A DNA stretch of 64,000 nt from Acanthamoeba sp. SK_2022b. Taxonomy: Eukaryota; Discosea; Longamoebia; Acanthamoebidae. The stretch spans positions 1 through 64,000 of the forward strand of contig JANDJZ010000095.1 in NCBI GenBank assembly GCA_027943245.1, written 5' to 3'. Below, one piece after another: positions 35,715-47,245 of the stretch. Below the pieces are notes generated by a model, which was given only the letters and a program-made list of their open reading frames with translations, was not told the DNA's origin and did no database searches. A program made the position numbers and the translations under genes. Numbering within the stretch: the stretch's first letter is position 1; the number at the start of each line of letters is the position of its first letter.

Positions 35715-38700
35715 ATGTCGTTTAGCAACAAGGTAGAGATGCTGCTCCACCACGCCAACACCACGACAGAACGTGCCCTACCGTCGACGCCGCCGGCTCA
35801 GTTGGACTCGCCGCCGTCTCCTGACGGCGCAGCAGCAACCGCGTCTGGCGGAGCAGACAACACGTTCGTTGCGGCATCGACCACCAAGAACGATTCGTAC
35901 GCTTTCCCCTTCTCCCTTCTTTTTCAACCCTTCCTCCTTTCTCTCCACAACGGCAGCTGCCTTGTTCTTCAACGGAAGCTGCGTTAGTGGCTGGGTTGCG
36001 TTGAGCTTACGAGAGTTCCTCGGCACTTTCGCGGTCTTTCTTGGCCGCTTCTGTTCGCCGCCGACTTCTGATTCCGCAGCTTGCGGCAAAATCGAGTCGA
36101 CGTTTTGTGAAATTTCTCATGGAATATCCTATTTAGGAAGGTGCAAATATTTGGCCAATAGCGCACGCGCCGTTTCTGGCTGGGAGGGCGGGTGCCCTTG
36201 TGTTATTCTTTGAAGTAGTGATTATTACGCTTTCTTGTCGTTACCACGCACTTTTTTCATTCCGTTTTCTTTAGTCTAACTCCTGTGCGCACTCTTCAGG
36301 TTTCAAGTGAGCATCACCACTCAACCTCCGTTGAAGACTGTATATCAGCGCATCCTCAAGCCGTTCCCCACCGTCACGCTCACGGTGGCCGCCCAGACCA
36401 AGAACCAAAAGAACAGCCGACGACGAAGCCGAGGCAGCCCGCTCTCCGATGACGAAGGCGAAGACTCTGTCGCTGAGAGCACCAACAGCACCACAACCAA
36501 CAGCGACAAGGACCAAGAGCTCGCGATGGGCTGCGCCGACGTCCTCGGTAGACCTCCTTTTCTCCCTTCTGGCCGCATTGCTCGGCCACGTACTGATCGC
36601 CTTGGCACCGCGCAGAGACGCTCTCGGCCAACAGCTCCAACAGCTCGGCGAACGGGCTGTTCGTAGAGGCCACGCTTCTTCGCGGAGACAATGGCGAGCC
36701 AATCCCCAAGTGCCTCGATGGCAACTCCATCGTGCGCTTCGAGGTACACCTCCCTCCCTGCTCCTTCCTCGACACAAGCGCCCTGAAGATGTGCTCGGCT
36801 CACTTCCTTTTCTGGGCACCCAGAAAAACCCCTGGTCCGAGGGCGTCTACACGGCCACGTTCAAGAAGCTGAAGATTCTGTCGACGTCACAGCAGCTCCA
36901 GGGCATCCTCTTCCGCCTCCGATTCACGCTCAAGAAGTACTCGGGCAGCAGCTTCACCACTGTGGCCGTGCCCGACTGCGACGTGGTGTCCCACCCGGTC
37001 GAGGTCTTCTCCCACTCGCAGTACCTCAACAAGAAGTCCCCCAAACGTAAGTCCGATCACCACCTGCCGTCCACCACTGTTTTTTTTTATAACTCCGAGC
37101 GGTGTCTGTCCACACAGCAGTCAGTAGCGGCGGCAACAGCAGCGCCAGCGTCAGGAAGGAGTTCAAGGACATCGTCAAGAAGATGGACGGCAAGAAGGTC
37201 CAGGGAGCGCTCTACAGCCTCCTCCAGGCATTCAAGGAGCAGGGCGGCTCTCGCTCGTCCGTGCTCGACGTCGTGCAGCAAGTCTTTGGCGACGACGCCG
37301 GCGAGGGCAAGAACGCGCGCCTCGGCGGGCCTTCGCGCCGCATGAGCGCCCCGTCTTACAGCAACCCTCAGCAGCAGGCGCAGCAGCAGGCGCAGCAGAC
37401 GCAGCCACAGCTGGTCATCGCGCCCGCCCTGACCCTCGCAACGGCCGCGGCCAACTCTGTCGACGTGAACGTGTCCGCGTCGGCTGTGGAGGCCCAGTTC
37501 CTCAACGAGCTCCTGAGCAAGCTCCAGATTGGCGCCATCTCGCTCGACGACTTTGTCAACCACCTTGTGCAGGGCCTGGGCAAGCCCCGCGCCAGCCAGC
37601 TGTTGGCCCAGATGGGCCTCAACCTCAACTTCAACCTTGGCATCGACGCCGGCGCCGCTGCCGCCGCGCCTTCGCTCACGGCCTTCCCCTCGGTGCTGCC
37701 TTCGTTCCCCACCAACAGCGCCTTCGACTCCTCGAACTCGCTCGCGGCCATCCTCAACGCGCTGGCCCACCAGCAGACCCAGCTCGCCCAGCTGCAGGCC
37801 GCCCAGCAGAGCCAACATCTGGGCGGCGGCGTCAATCCGTTCCTGCAGCAGCAGATCCAGCAACAGCAGCAGCAGCAGCAGCAGGCCCAGCTCCACCATC
37901 AGCTGGCGGCTGCGGCCGCAGCCTCGTCGTCGGTGCCCGTCATGCCCAAGCCGCGCAGGCTCAGCAGCCCGCAAGCCCTCTCGCCGACCTCAACCTCTAC
38001 CTCGGCGTCCTCCTCCATGTCCGCCTCGCCGCCTCAGTCGGCCGGTGGGACCGTGCCGCCGCTGACGCTCCCGTCGGTCTCGCTGCCGTCCGCGGTCACG
38101 CCCTCGTCGGCGTCGTCTTCGCTCTCTACTCTGGCCGACGCCATCTCATCCCACCTCCACATGCAGCCCCAGCCGCAGACCACGCCCACTCCGTCGTCGA
38201 TGTCGACATCGGCGTTGGCCTCCTCCTCGCTCCTTCCGCTCACCCTGCCCCCGCTCGTCGACCCCATGAACACGTTCGCCACCTCGGCCTCGAACAGCAA
38301 CGTCATCCTGCCGCCGATCGCGGCCACCCTCGCCGCGGTCTCGTCGTCGTCGTCCGGCCCGCTGCCTTCGCTCTTCTCGCTCTGCTCGCTGGCGTCGGCC
38401 ATCGACAACTCGGCCGCCTCGGCCGCCGACCAACCGAACCCGTCGCGCGGCGTCAAGCGGTCCTTCGAGGCCGCCGTCACGCCGGCGCCCACGTCGCCCA
38501 TTGTCTCGCCGCCTTCGCCCAACAAGTTGGCCCGGCGCGACGGCGACTCCACGGCCTCGTCGGCTGCGGCCGCGGGTTCGGCCACGAGCGACGAGAAGAC
38601 GCAGTGGTACTGGAAGAACAACTCGACGTGGGAGCCCTACGCCGAGAGCGTCTCGTCGCAGCTCGAGCGCGCCCACAAGAACCAGACGCCGTGCATCGTG

Positions 38701-38874
38701 GTCCTGCACGACGTGCCCTACAAGATGGACTTCCAGTCCATGACCCAGCAACGCATCGACAACCCCAAGAGGTACAGTTCACTACACAATCACAGCACTA
38801 CAAACGACGCATGACTGACGCTTGTCTCGTGCACGCACAGGTGGAAGCACATCAGGAGGGGAGAGGAGCATTGA
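35715..38874 (+). CDS. CudA/STAT-like DNA-binding domain protein with C-terminal WWE domain
   Basis: The start at 35715 gives MSFSNKVEMLLHHANTTTER. Exons then give FQVSITTQPPLKTVYQRIL with KPFPTVTLTV, FVEATLLRGDNGEPIPKCL and VYTATFKKLKILSTSQQLQG. Next are LFRLRFTLKKYSG and VEVFSHSQYLNKKSP. The order (QPP..VY.R..KP.P, then LKILSTSQQ, then EVFSH..YL) resembles the DNA-binding core of Dictyostelium CudA and Entamoeba ERM-BP. This is from memory and moderately sure. A conserved-looking helix block (VRKEFKDIVKKMDGKKVQG) follows, then a long Gln/Ser/Pro/Ala-rich region (37360-38590) of activation-domain type. The C-terminus is a WWE domain: TQWYWKNNSTWEPYAESVSS, VPYKMDFQSMTQQRID, then after an intron RWKHIRRGEEH and stop (38872-38874). 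A transcription factor that may sense ADP-ribosylated partners is inferred. Confidence 0.7.
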
Positions 38875-39216
38875 ACAGCGGTCTTGTAGGCCGGCTGACA
38901 ACATGTAATTGTACACACTTGTATAACGGACTCGACCACACGCACCATCACGACGACACCTTCAGCAGAGGCGAAGGCAACGAAGGGAGAGAGAAGCAGG
39001 AGAGAAGAAGAAGAAGAAACGGAGAGCCTGTGGAGGAGCGGATGGACAAAGGAATAACCTTGCGACTTGCCCGTCCGCTTGGGCTGACCAACTTCTTCGC
39101 TTGCCTGCCTTGGCCTCTCGCCACCTCGAACAAAACCATCGCTGCTGCGCATCAGATAATAATAATAATAAGAATAGAATATCTTGCATCACGTCAATTC
39201 CTTTATCTTGTTGTTG
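38875..39216. other. Convergent intergenic segment
   Basis: The spacer between the stops of the WWE transcription-factor-like gene and the NYN gene holds A- and GA-rich sequence with no credible ORF; it is presumably both 3' UTRs. Confidence 0.6.
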
Positions 39217-39760
39217 CTAACAGAAGAAGAGGAATCGGAGGACGAAGAGCCATCGAAGGAAGAACAGGAACAGGCGTAGGGGCGTCGGCAGAGGCATGTA
39301 GTCAGCCAAATGGCGGTGTGTGGCGTCCTGCGTCGCGAAAAAAATGTATGAAATAAAATAACAAACAAAGAAAAGCCTGCACAAGCAAAGAACGTACGTC
39401 CATGATGCAGTAGTTCTGAGGAATGGGCGTGAAGGTCTGCCGGTAAATCTTGTCCCCGCCACACACGACGTAAATTTCATCACCCTCGGACACAGGATAA
39501 GTTTGAATGGCTTCAATCATCGCATAATCGGCAGCGTTCTTGTCTGTCGATTCAACAGGGTGATGTGTCATCCATTTTCGGTTCCCGGGGAGGCCGGTGG
39601 GTGGTCCGTCCGAGCGGTAGAAGATGTGCACGTGGAAGATTTCTTGAGTGTCGCCTGAAGAGGGCCGCTCGGCGCGTTGATAAAATGTGTCCACCCGCGA
39701 GATTGATTTTTTGACGAAGTTCTGGCATTTGTTTTCGAAGTCGACGAAGAAGACTCTCAT
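39217..39760 (-). CDS. NYN/PIN-like endoribonuclease-fold protein with hydrophobic tail
   Basis: The start at 39760 gives MRVFFVDFENKCQNFV; D7 and E9-N10 match the first acidic motif of NYN/PIN nucleases. Later come STDKNAADYAMIEAI (second acidic site) and DEIYVVCGGDKIYRQ (third, SGD-like). A single intron after NYCIMD joins in phase 0 to a short last exon (DATHRHLADYMPLPTP, then LRLFLFFLRWLFVLRFLFFC) that ends at the stop 39217-39219. The hydrophobic end suggests a tail anchor. Other frames of that exon are possible, but this one keeps phase and high GC3. An RNase acting on RNA at a membrane is inferred. The start is 130 bases from the divergent methyltransferase gene. Confidence 0.65.
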
Positions 39761-39890
39761 CTTTGATCTTTGAATGAATCGTCCTCCGGAAGGTGACGAA
39801 GATGAGGGTTGTGCAGCAAGAGGAAACACAGGGAAATCAACAGAAGAATGGAATACTGAAAGAAAAAGACAAACTAAAGGCCAAAACAAC

Positions 39891-41243
39891 ATGAAACACG
39901 CCAGCAGGCCCTTTGTTTGCCGGGGCTTCGTGGTGCATCACGACCGATGCGGTCTCAAGGTTGGCACAGACACCATCTACTTTGCCGCCTACGCCGGGCG
40001 TCCTCACGTACTCCTCTTCTGCCGCGCCTCACCGATGTTCGCTTTGGCCTGAAGCTGTCGTGCGCAGTGGTTCACTCCAGAGGGCCGGGAGCTGCCGCGG
40101 ACGGCGCTGGACATTGGGTCGGGCACGGGACTGCTCTCGCTCATTCTTGCACACCGCCTGCCCTCGGTGCGGTCCCCCACCATTCTCGACCATCTACGAT
40201 TGGCGTAAACGGTGCTGAGATGCGACATGTGGTCATCCTAGCTCGAGTTGGTTCATGGTGTCGAGATAGACTCCGACGCGTACGAACAAACGCGCATCAA
40301 CTACGATCTCTCGCCTTGGCGAGGCAAGATGCAGGCGTTCAACTCGCGCTTCCAAGACTACGCCCGAGCGTTCGTTCCACAAGAAGGCGCGCATGCCACC
40401 TGGAGCTGCACTGGCGCTGTTGTCCTTTACCAACGATTTCTCCGTATTGTCGTGCCGGTGGTGCAGACTGGCCATTGGACCACCGGCAAGAAGACGTGCA
40501 GACGAGTCTGCTCAAGGTGGGATACGATCTTATCATATGCAACCCTCCTTATCACCCTCGGCCGCCCCAGTACCCTGACGCAAACCCGTCTCCGAGGTGC
40601 GCCTTGCCAGCGATCAAACGCATCACTCTCTGATACAGTGGACTCATTCTCTGCTGTGTCCTACAGGGCGCATGCTCGCTTCAGTGATTACCTAAGCCCA
40701 CCCGACCTGCTCTCCGGCGTGGCCCAGTGTCTGCGCAAGGTGCGGCGCTGCTACAGGCCTCGTGCTCACCGTGTGTTTTTTCTTGACCATGCCTCGTTAT
40801 GGCCGGGGAAGCACAGGAGCGGGGTCAGTTTTGGCTGTTCTACCCGTACCTGCTAGCTGACCGATTCACCAGCGACGCCGCCCAACATGGCCTGCGGCTC
40901 AGGTGTGATTGGCTACAATCAATTGATCGCGTGGCAAAGTGTGGAGCTGATTGGGATTGTCGTGCATGTAGACATCGGTGCGACATCTGCTTTAGAAGTG
41001 GCAAGCACCTGCAGAGGTCCATACTCATGTTCGAGAAGTCCCCCCAAGATTCAATTGGTATGCGACCAGCGCTCACCTACCTCACCACTTGTGGTCCGCT
41101 GATCTTGTGGGTGTGCTGTTTGCGCCCTGTCGTCAGTCCACCATGTGCAAGCCACGTTGCGTGAAGAGGACAACTCTTTCAGCAAGGAGTTTGCAGAGGC
41201 CACCAACGACATCTACCTTGCGCCTGTGCCCACCAAGCACTGA
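39891..41243 (+). CDS. TrmN6-like tRNA adenine-N6 methyltransferase
   Basis: The start at 39891 gives MKHASRPFVCRGFVVHHDRC with GLKVGTDTIYFAAYAG, very like the opening of bacterial TrmN6/YfiC (VNQDRCAMKVGTDG). Next come WFTPEGRELPRTALDIGSGT with GLLSLILAHRLPS (SAM-binding motif I), VHGVEIDSDAYEQTRINYD (motif II acidic end) and GYDLIICNPPYHPRP. NPPY is the N6-adenine methyltransferase motif IV. RFSDYLSPPDLLSGVAQCL and the end EFAEATNDIYLAPVPTKH match the C-terminal half. The bacterial enzyme makes m6A at A37 of valine tRNA. The gene has several short introns, so it is not contamination. Exon limits between 40420 and 41180 are approximate. Cytosolic or mitochondrial location is not resolved. 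Confidence 0.8.
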
Positions 41244-41361
41244 ATCGGCCAGCTGTGTCGGGTGGCGCAATGGTCTGCTCTTTGGCCACGTTTCTTGTGG
41301 AACAACTCCCTCTTGTGCCCGCTCTGTCTGTCTCGCTCCTGTCCTTGTTCTCTCACACAAG

Positions 41362-43849
41362 CTACAGAGCAGGCTGCTGGGGGATCGATTGGGCAAGCGG
41401 CAGGGCGAACGGCACGCAGTCAGGGGTGTGTGTGGTGTTGTTTTCCAGGGTGCTGTCCACCAGGTCGTCCCATTCTCGTTGCAACTTGGCCACGTGCTAC
41501 ATTGCCACCAACAACAGTTAGTGCAAGTAGGCAAATAAATAATATCATTCAATACAGAAACTATTTTCCTTAGCAGAAAAGCGTGTGTGATCGTGCATAC
41601 CTGGGCAAAGACGTCGCGGGACTGCGCAAGCCGAAGGTCGATCTTTTTGTCGATGCGTACGGCGTAGGTGTGCGTCTCGAACTCCTCGCGAGCGCGTAGG
41701 ATGGCGTCGTCGCGCTCCCTGGCCCTCTTCTCCAGGTTGGGCAGGTTGGAACGCATCTGTTCCTGGTAGAGCCTGGCCTCGATCTCCTCGATCTGCTCAC
41801 ACTCGCGCTCGATCTGCGTTTGCGAGAACGCGCAGGCCACACGCGCTCCATGCGTAAACATCACATGCTACCGGTGCGCTACGACAGCGGATCGTACCGC
41901 AGCTTTTTCGGTGGTTCGCCCAGCTGGACTGACATTTGCGGTGTTATTCAGCTGGTCACCGCGGCACGCCGTCAGTGAGAATGAGTGAGGAGTGAGGAGG
42001 AGGTGGTGGTTGCTGGCTCACCCGAGCGATCTTGTCGTCGCGTTCCTTGCGGGCGCTGGCGACGCGGTCGCGGTAGTTACGGCTGTAGAGCTCGACCAGC
42101 TTCGCCTCGGCGCAGGCCGCATAGGACAGTTCAGCGTCGTTGATCGCCCTGTTGCGCTTGACCGCCGCTGTAGTCAACGCCGGCACACGGTCAGCGGCGT
42201 CAGCCCGAGACAGAGAGAAAGAGAGAGAGACGGGGGGACTCCCAGGGAGACGACGAACCTTTGTCGGTGAGTTCGGCGAGCTCCTGCTCGAGCGCGTTGG
42301 CCTCGTTCTGGAGGCGCCTGTGCGCCTCCTGCAGGGACCGTTGGACACAGGCCACGAGCTCCGCTTCCTCGTGAAGCAGCACGCCAGCATTCAGCCACTC
42401 GAGCACGCTTGCGTCCTGTCGTACACCGATAGAGGGAGAGTGCACTGTGTTACGGTCCCCGCGCGCCTGTGCACACGCGCGTTTGGTGGTCGCGCACCAG
42501 GAGAACGGAGAGGATGCCCTTCTCGTGGGCCTGCCTAAGCAGCTTGATGCGCAGCTCGCGCGGAGTCACGAACTTGACGGCCTGGGCCAGCCCGTGCTCG
42601 TCCACGATTTCAGAGTACTCCGACAGCATGGCCCGATCTCTATGCGGGAGTCGTTAGATAAGTAAATGAAATGATTTATTTATTTATTATTTATTTACTA
42701 CTATTATATAAATAATAAACAAACCTGAAGGTGGCCAGCTCAGGAACGGTAAAGTAGGCGCCGCAGCCGCGGTACCACAGATAGGCGGCGGCAAGGAACA
42801 GCGCCAGCGGGCCGGCAATCAGGGCCGACGTTTCGTTTAGCCAAGCCCTGCGGTTGCGCAAGTAGTGAGGACGGCTACAGGTGAGCAAGAGCGGCAAACC
42901 GAAACGGGCCAGCGGTTGAGAGCGAGGAGGAGACGAGGACCAGGAATCGGTGAAGATGTCGGTCTCCCTGATTTGAACAAAGAAGAGCCACGACGCGGGG
43001 TAGAGAGCGCCGATGGCCGAGAGCACGGCGGCCAACACCTTGGCCACCACGTAGCGAGCCCTCTGCCACAGCGTTGGTCGGCGCTGGAAAAACGCGCCAC
43101 ACACAAAGAGAGTAAGAGAGATACAAATTTACGCCAAATCAAAAGCTCTCCCGAAGCAGGAGTGGGCCAAGTGTCGGGACAGGCGTGTGTACAACTACGA
43201 CGGGCTTGGTACGGTCGAGATAAGCAAACTTGCCGTCGGGCGTACACACGACTGCGGCGAAGCGGGCGCGGTGAGACCAGAAATGGGGAGCGAAAGGTGA
43301 GAGCGCAGGCAGCGTACAGCCATCGCGGATGAGGAGAGGCGAAGGCGAATAGGGCAAGGCGAAGGCGGTCACGCCCACGAGGCCTCGGGCGACGTTGACG
43401 CCGCACGCCACCGCCCATGAGCGCGCCCGGACTGCCGGCCCCTGCACGCGGACCTCGGCCACCACTGGAGACCATCACATGCGAACAAGCAAGCTACCGT
43501 GTTAGGCGGAGCTGTCGGCATGCCGACACGCGTGCGTACGAGGTGTGGTGTTGCCGGAGCTCAGAGCACTTCCGGCCCAGCGGCGCACGTGCGGTACGCA
43601 CGACCTGTATATAAATATTAATATTTATTTTATCTAATTCTGTATTTAATGTGACAGGTAATGTTGAATTATTCTTCCTTTATTTTATAATTTTTAGAAA
43701 AAGAAAGGAGTAAAGTACCTGGAGGGTTGGAGCTGGAGCGACAAGACCGGAGCAGCGGGCCTCCTCGAGAGCCCGCCCCACGCGCTGACGGTGAGGGTGG
43801 ACGCCCCCAACGGGCGGCATCGAGCGGCAAGGACCGTGGCTCTCCTCAT
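41362..43849 (-). CDS. Probable mitochondrial membrane protein with coiled coils, unknown family
   Basis: The start at 43849 gives an Arg/Ala/Ser-rich, acid-free N-terminus (MRRATVLAARCRPLGASTLT), typical of a mitochondrial presequence. Phase-consistent exons then give VAEVRVQGPAVRARSWAV, a moderately hydrophobic stretch VARGLVGVTAFALPYSPS, and RYVVAKVLAAVLSAIGALYP with ASWLFFVQI (first span). ALIAGPLALFLAAAYLWYRG is the second. The rest is soluble and helical: EIVDEHGLAQAVKFVTPREL, RSLQEAHRRLQNEANALEQE, YRDRVASARKERDDKIAR and YQEQMRSNLPNLEKRARERD. It ends FALPLAQSIPQQPAL at the stop 41362-41364. I recognise no family. A two-span inner-membrane protein with a long coiled-coil domain is what can be seen. 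Confidence 0.65.
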
Positions 43850-44090
43850 GTGGCTGCGTGTGTTTGAGAGGGTTGCGAACAAGCAAAACAATGCATCCCT
43901 TCTTCTCCTTTTCTCAAGGCCGGTATCCGCTACGTGATTGGGCGTAACTCCTCTCCTTTTTAGATAGGCTTGGATTCGCCTCACAAAAAGCTAATTTCTC
44001 ATCCAAATGCCCATCCACTCATGCCCTCCGTCTCTGCGCGCCATGCACACGCGGACCGTGGTTGCATCCCCCCTTGTTTCATTCCAACAA

Positions 44091-46117
44091 TTACAGTTCA
44101 CGCTCCGCGAACATGTCGACACCTTCTCCTTCCAGGGGATCGACGGGATCGTCTCGCACCACCAGCTCGTTCTCGCCTGCATGGTGGTCGTCGTCGTGAA
44201 CGTTCTCGTCGTCCGTGTCTCCGATACTAAAGTGCCCATTGTCGCCGTTGTTATCGGTCGCGGAGGCTGGCTGCGCTGATGAGGGCGACGACGAGCCGAG
44301 CTGGCGCATCTCCATCTCGCGTGCGACAAACTCCTCGGCGAACGGGTCCGGCAGGTCCTCCTCGTCGTCCTCGGCCCCGTCGAACAGGCCCTCCTCGTCT
44401 TCATTCTCGAGATGCGTGTACGCTTGCTTGCTCGTGGCGGCTGTGCAGTCCCACGCCACGCATGAGAACACTTGTTTGTGTAGAAGAGGGGGGGGGGCGG
44501 AGAGAGAGAGAGAGTAGGGAAGCATCGTACGGGCGCCGAGCTCCTCGACTTGCTTCTTCTTGCGGTAGTAGTACAGAGCCACGGCTCCGCACGTCGAAAC
44601 GGAGAGGCAGCTTACGACCTGGCGCACACGACCACAGTGAGCGAGCCAGCCCCACACACGCACATGTGTCGAGCGCGGGCAGCCGCACCAACAGGAAAAC
44701 GGCCACTCCCCAGGCCATCGAGACCGGAGCCCTGGGCGATCGAGAGGAAAGACGACGGTGTCAGATGCGCTCGCCACCCACCACCACTCTCACTCCAATT
44801 CCAATCGATCGCTCCCCCCCCCAACGCAGGACACGGTCGTGTATCACGTGGTGATGGAACGCTGTACCCGGGGTCTGTCGAGTTGGCCGCGTGTGGGGTA
44901 GAAGACGGGGAAGCGGAGATGGACGGCGTGGCCGACGGCGTGACGGACGGCGTGACGGACGGCGAGGCGGACGGCGTGGCCGACGGCGTGACGGACGGGG
45001 GAACGAAGGAAGAAGAGGGGGAGATGGAGGGCGTGGCGGACGGCGGCACGAAGGACGGCGAGACCGACGGAGACGGAGAGACAGACGGCGTGGAGGAAGG
45101 CGGCACGTGAGAAGGAGATGGTGACGCTGCGTGGATGAAAAAGGGGGGTGTGCGATTTATGCCAGGCATAAGTGCGCGTAAAATCGGCCAATAAAAAATG
45201 TACGAAAATAAATAAAAATAAAGAAAGAAAGATGTGCGACGTGATAACGTACCTACGCTTCTGCATGAAGTAGCCACGATATCCACACACCGAGGACTCC
45301 AGGCTGCAAAACAGGAGGGTCATGATATTAAAATAACAAATCATGATATTAAATAAAAATGTGCTGTTTGAACACTCGGGCCGTACCCATCAAACAGCAC
45401 TCGCTGATATGTCCGCACACGCAGTCCCTCATCTTTTTGTCAACACAGCCTGTGGGTCGAGAGGTCACGAGAGGTCAGTGTGGCAAGTGTGCTCGAAGGC
45501 GGGATGGGCTGTGACGGAACCTGGGCAAGTGGAGGTCTGGTCGCAGGGATTGCTGCAATCCGTGGAGCAGGCGGCCCCACACGATTTGGAGGCTCTGAAC
45601 ACGCACACACTGTCTCGGGAGCAGCACGTCAGGGCGTGGTGTGCGCCAATTGTGGGGCCGGTTTCATCTTCAGCAGTACCTATCCCAGGTATCCGAGCAA
45701 CACCGACTGTCCTCTTTGCACACGCAAGCTTCCACCGTGGTGGTGTTGCATCCTGCAGAGGAAAAGAGCGATGGCTCCATTATTTATAATTCCTTTTATT
45801 TATTTTTAATATAAAAAGGGATTGAAAATATGCCAATAATAATATAAATGTAAATGAGTCGAAAAAATCATAATGAAGGTACCTGGACAGCCCTGTAGAT
45901 TTTGGAAGCAGCAGGATCCCTTTGCCGCAGGCCCGCACGTTGCTCGAGGCTCGCGCACCGCCGAGGGTGGACGAGCGCCGTTGTTTGTGAAGGAGTCGGT
46001 TCGTTTTCGGTTATCGCGTGTGGCAGCGCTCCCCGCAACGAAGCAAAGATCGAAGCTAACGATGAAAACGAAAATCAAAAAGAGCGAAAGAGAAGAGGAG
46101 ACTCGAAAATTCCTCAT
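44091..46117 (-). CDS. Type I membrane protein with Cys-rich repeats, S/P stalk and sorting-type tail
   Basis: The start at 46117 gives a signal peptide (MRNFRVSSSLSLFLIFVFIV). Exons join exactly in phase to give two copies of a Cys module: GCPGCNTTTVEACVC, DSRCCSDTWDR, then CPGCVDKKMRDCVC, ISECCLMAWSPRCVDIV. This C..GC....V..CVC..D..CC...WD..CV pattern is known to me from secreted proteins of myxobacteria and relatives. A Ser/Thr/Pro stalk (VSPSPSVSPSFVPPSATPS) follows, then a membrane span (MAWGVAVFLLVRLPAL/VVSCLSVST region) with the stop-transfer YYYRKKK. The cytosolic tail is very acidic and holds YTHL, a YxxF-type signal, beside acidic clusters (ENEDEEGLFDGAEDDEEDL). It ends GVDMFAEREL. 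The layout resembles a sorting or surface receptor; the ligand is unknown. Confidence 0.8.
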
Positions 46118-46333
46118 GAAGTGCTGGATCTTCTTTTGCCCTGTGAACGTTGGCCGGGCACCAACACGCGTGGCCAACCTTTCCATCTCCTCCACACCAC
46201 AACCAGTCTGCGCCACCTGCCCCGGGTTGCGCGGAGTTACGGGCCTAAGAAAGAAAAGGAAAGGGAAAGTCGGTGTCCCTCCATCCACGCGCTGAGATGG
46301 CGAAGTGATGTTTACTGTTGTGAGGCCTGGTCA

Positions 46334-47245
46334 CTACTGGCTCGCTGGCGTTTCTTTGGGCGCCTGTTGTTCCTGCGCCGCGGCCTTCTGCTGCTGCAGT
46401 TCGGCTTCCTTTTGCTGCTGTTCGCGCAAGGCCGTGCTCTCTTGGCTCACCTGCGACACCACGCACATCAGTGCATGGTCGTTCTGGGTCGTTGACACAA
46501 GTACTGGGCGCAGAGATGTCTGACGGTGTCCACGTGTTGCATGGCTTCCTCTCCTGCAAGGAAGCAGTCCGAGCGCACACAGTGGACGTGGCGCACCGCG
46601 ACCCAAGTGACGTGCAAGTTGCTGGCAAGCAGCGTATTGGGCTGAAGTGACGCTGCGGTACCTTAGTTTGAAATCGCAGATTGTAGTGAGACATCTTTTC
46701 AATGCATCGATTTAGGCACACCTGGTAAGGAGATCTTGTGAATCACTTGGCAAGTCACCACAATCTGCGATTTCACTTCCATCACCAAAAATCAAGGAAT
46801 GGCAGATGGTGATTTTCGAGGTAATGGGAGGATGAAGCGTACCTCTTCCTTTTCAACGAGCTGTGGCGTTCGGAGGTTGAAGACGCACTTCTTGAAGCAC
46901 CTCTCCGTGGTTGTGTTGTACATGGTGAGGTAATCCTGCATCTGAATGCTGGCCATCATGACCTGCATCATCCGTTCCTCATCCGCTGCCGATCCCGCCC
47001 GTGAGGGAACACCCCCATAACCCATTCCGATCTGTCTGTTGCCCATGCTCTCTTTGCGTCCTGTATTTCGGTTTGCCACAAGATTAAGCTTCTTTCTTTT
47101 CTTTTTAAATCAGAAAAAGCATTGCGAAATTTCGCATTGCCCTCTTTGAACTGCCCCTGTCGTACTTCCTTAAGAAAGAAGAAAACTCACCAGACCTGTC
47201 CTCTGAAGATCTCGCAGAGCCTGGTTCTCGACAGATTTTGCCATG
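46334..47245 (-). CDS. Small Tim chaperone (Tim9/10/13 family)
   Basis: Exon 1 (ATG at 47245, MAKSVENQALRDLQRT) joins in phase 1 to GRKESMGNRQIGMGYGG. The core has the twin CX3C signature: YNTTTERCFKKCVFNL, fifteen residues between the pairs, then CLNRCIEKMSHYNLRF. Small Tims are hexameric chaperones that carry hydrophobic precursors across the mitochondrial intermembrane space. This copy has a Gly-rich N-terminal extension and a Gln/Ala-rich tail (LREQQQKEAELQQQKAAAQ) not usual in the family. The subtype is undecided. Its start codon overlaps that of the divergent RhoGAP gene; an alternative start is the Met of MGNRQ. Confidence 0.82.

Noticed and set aside
44401..44718. Separate small membrane gene starting at MAWGVAVFLL
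   Set aside because: A donor at the end of the S/P stalk (after NSTDPG) joins it in exact phase, so it is the membrane exon of the Cys-rich protein.
44840..45120. + strand Asp/Gly repeat ORF (DGVTDGEAD type)
   Set aside because: It is the antisense of the S/P stalk on the minus strand.
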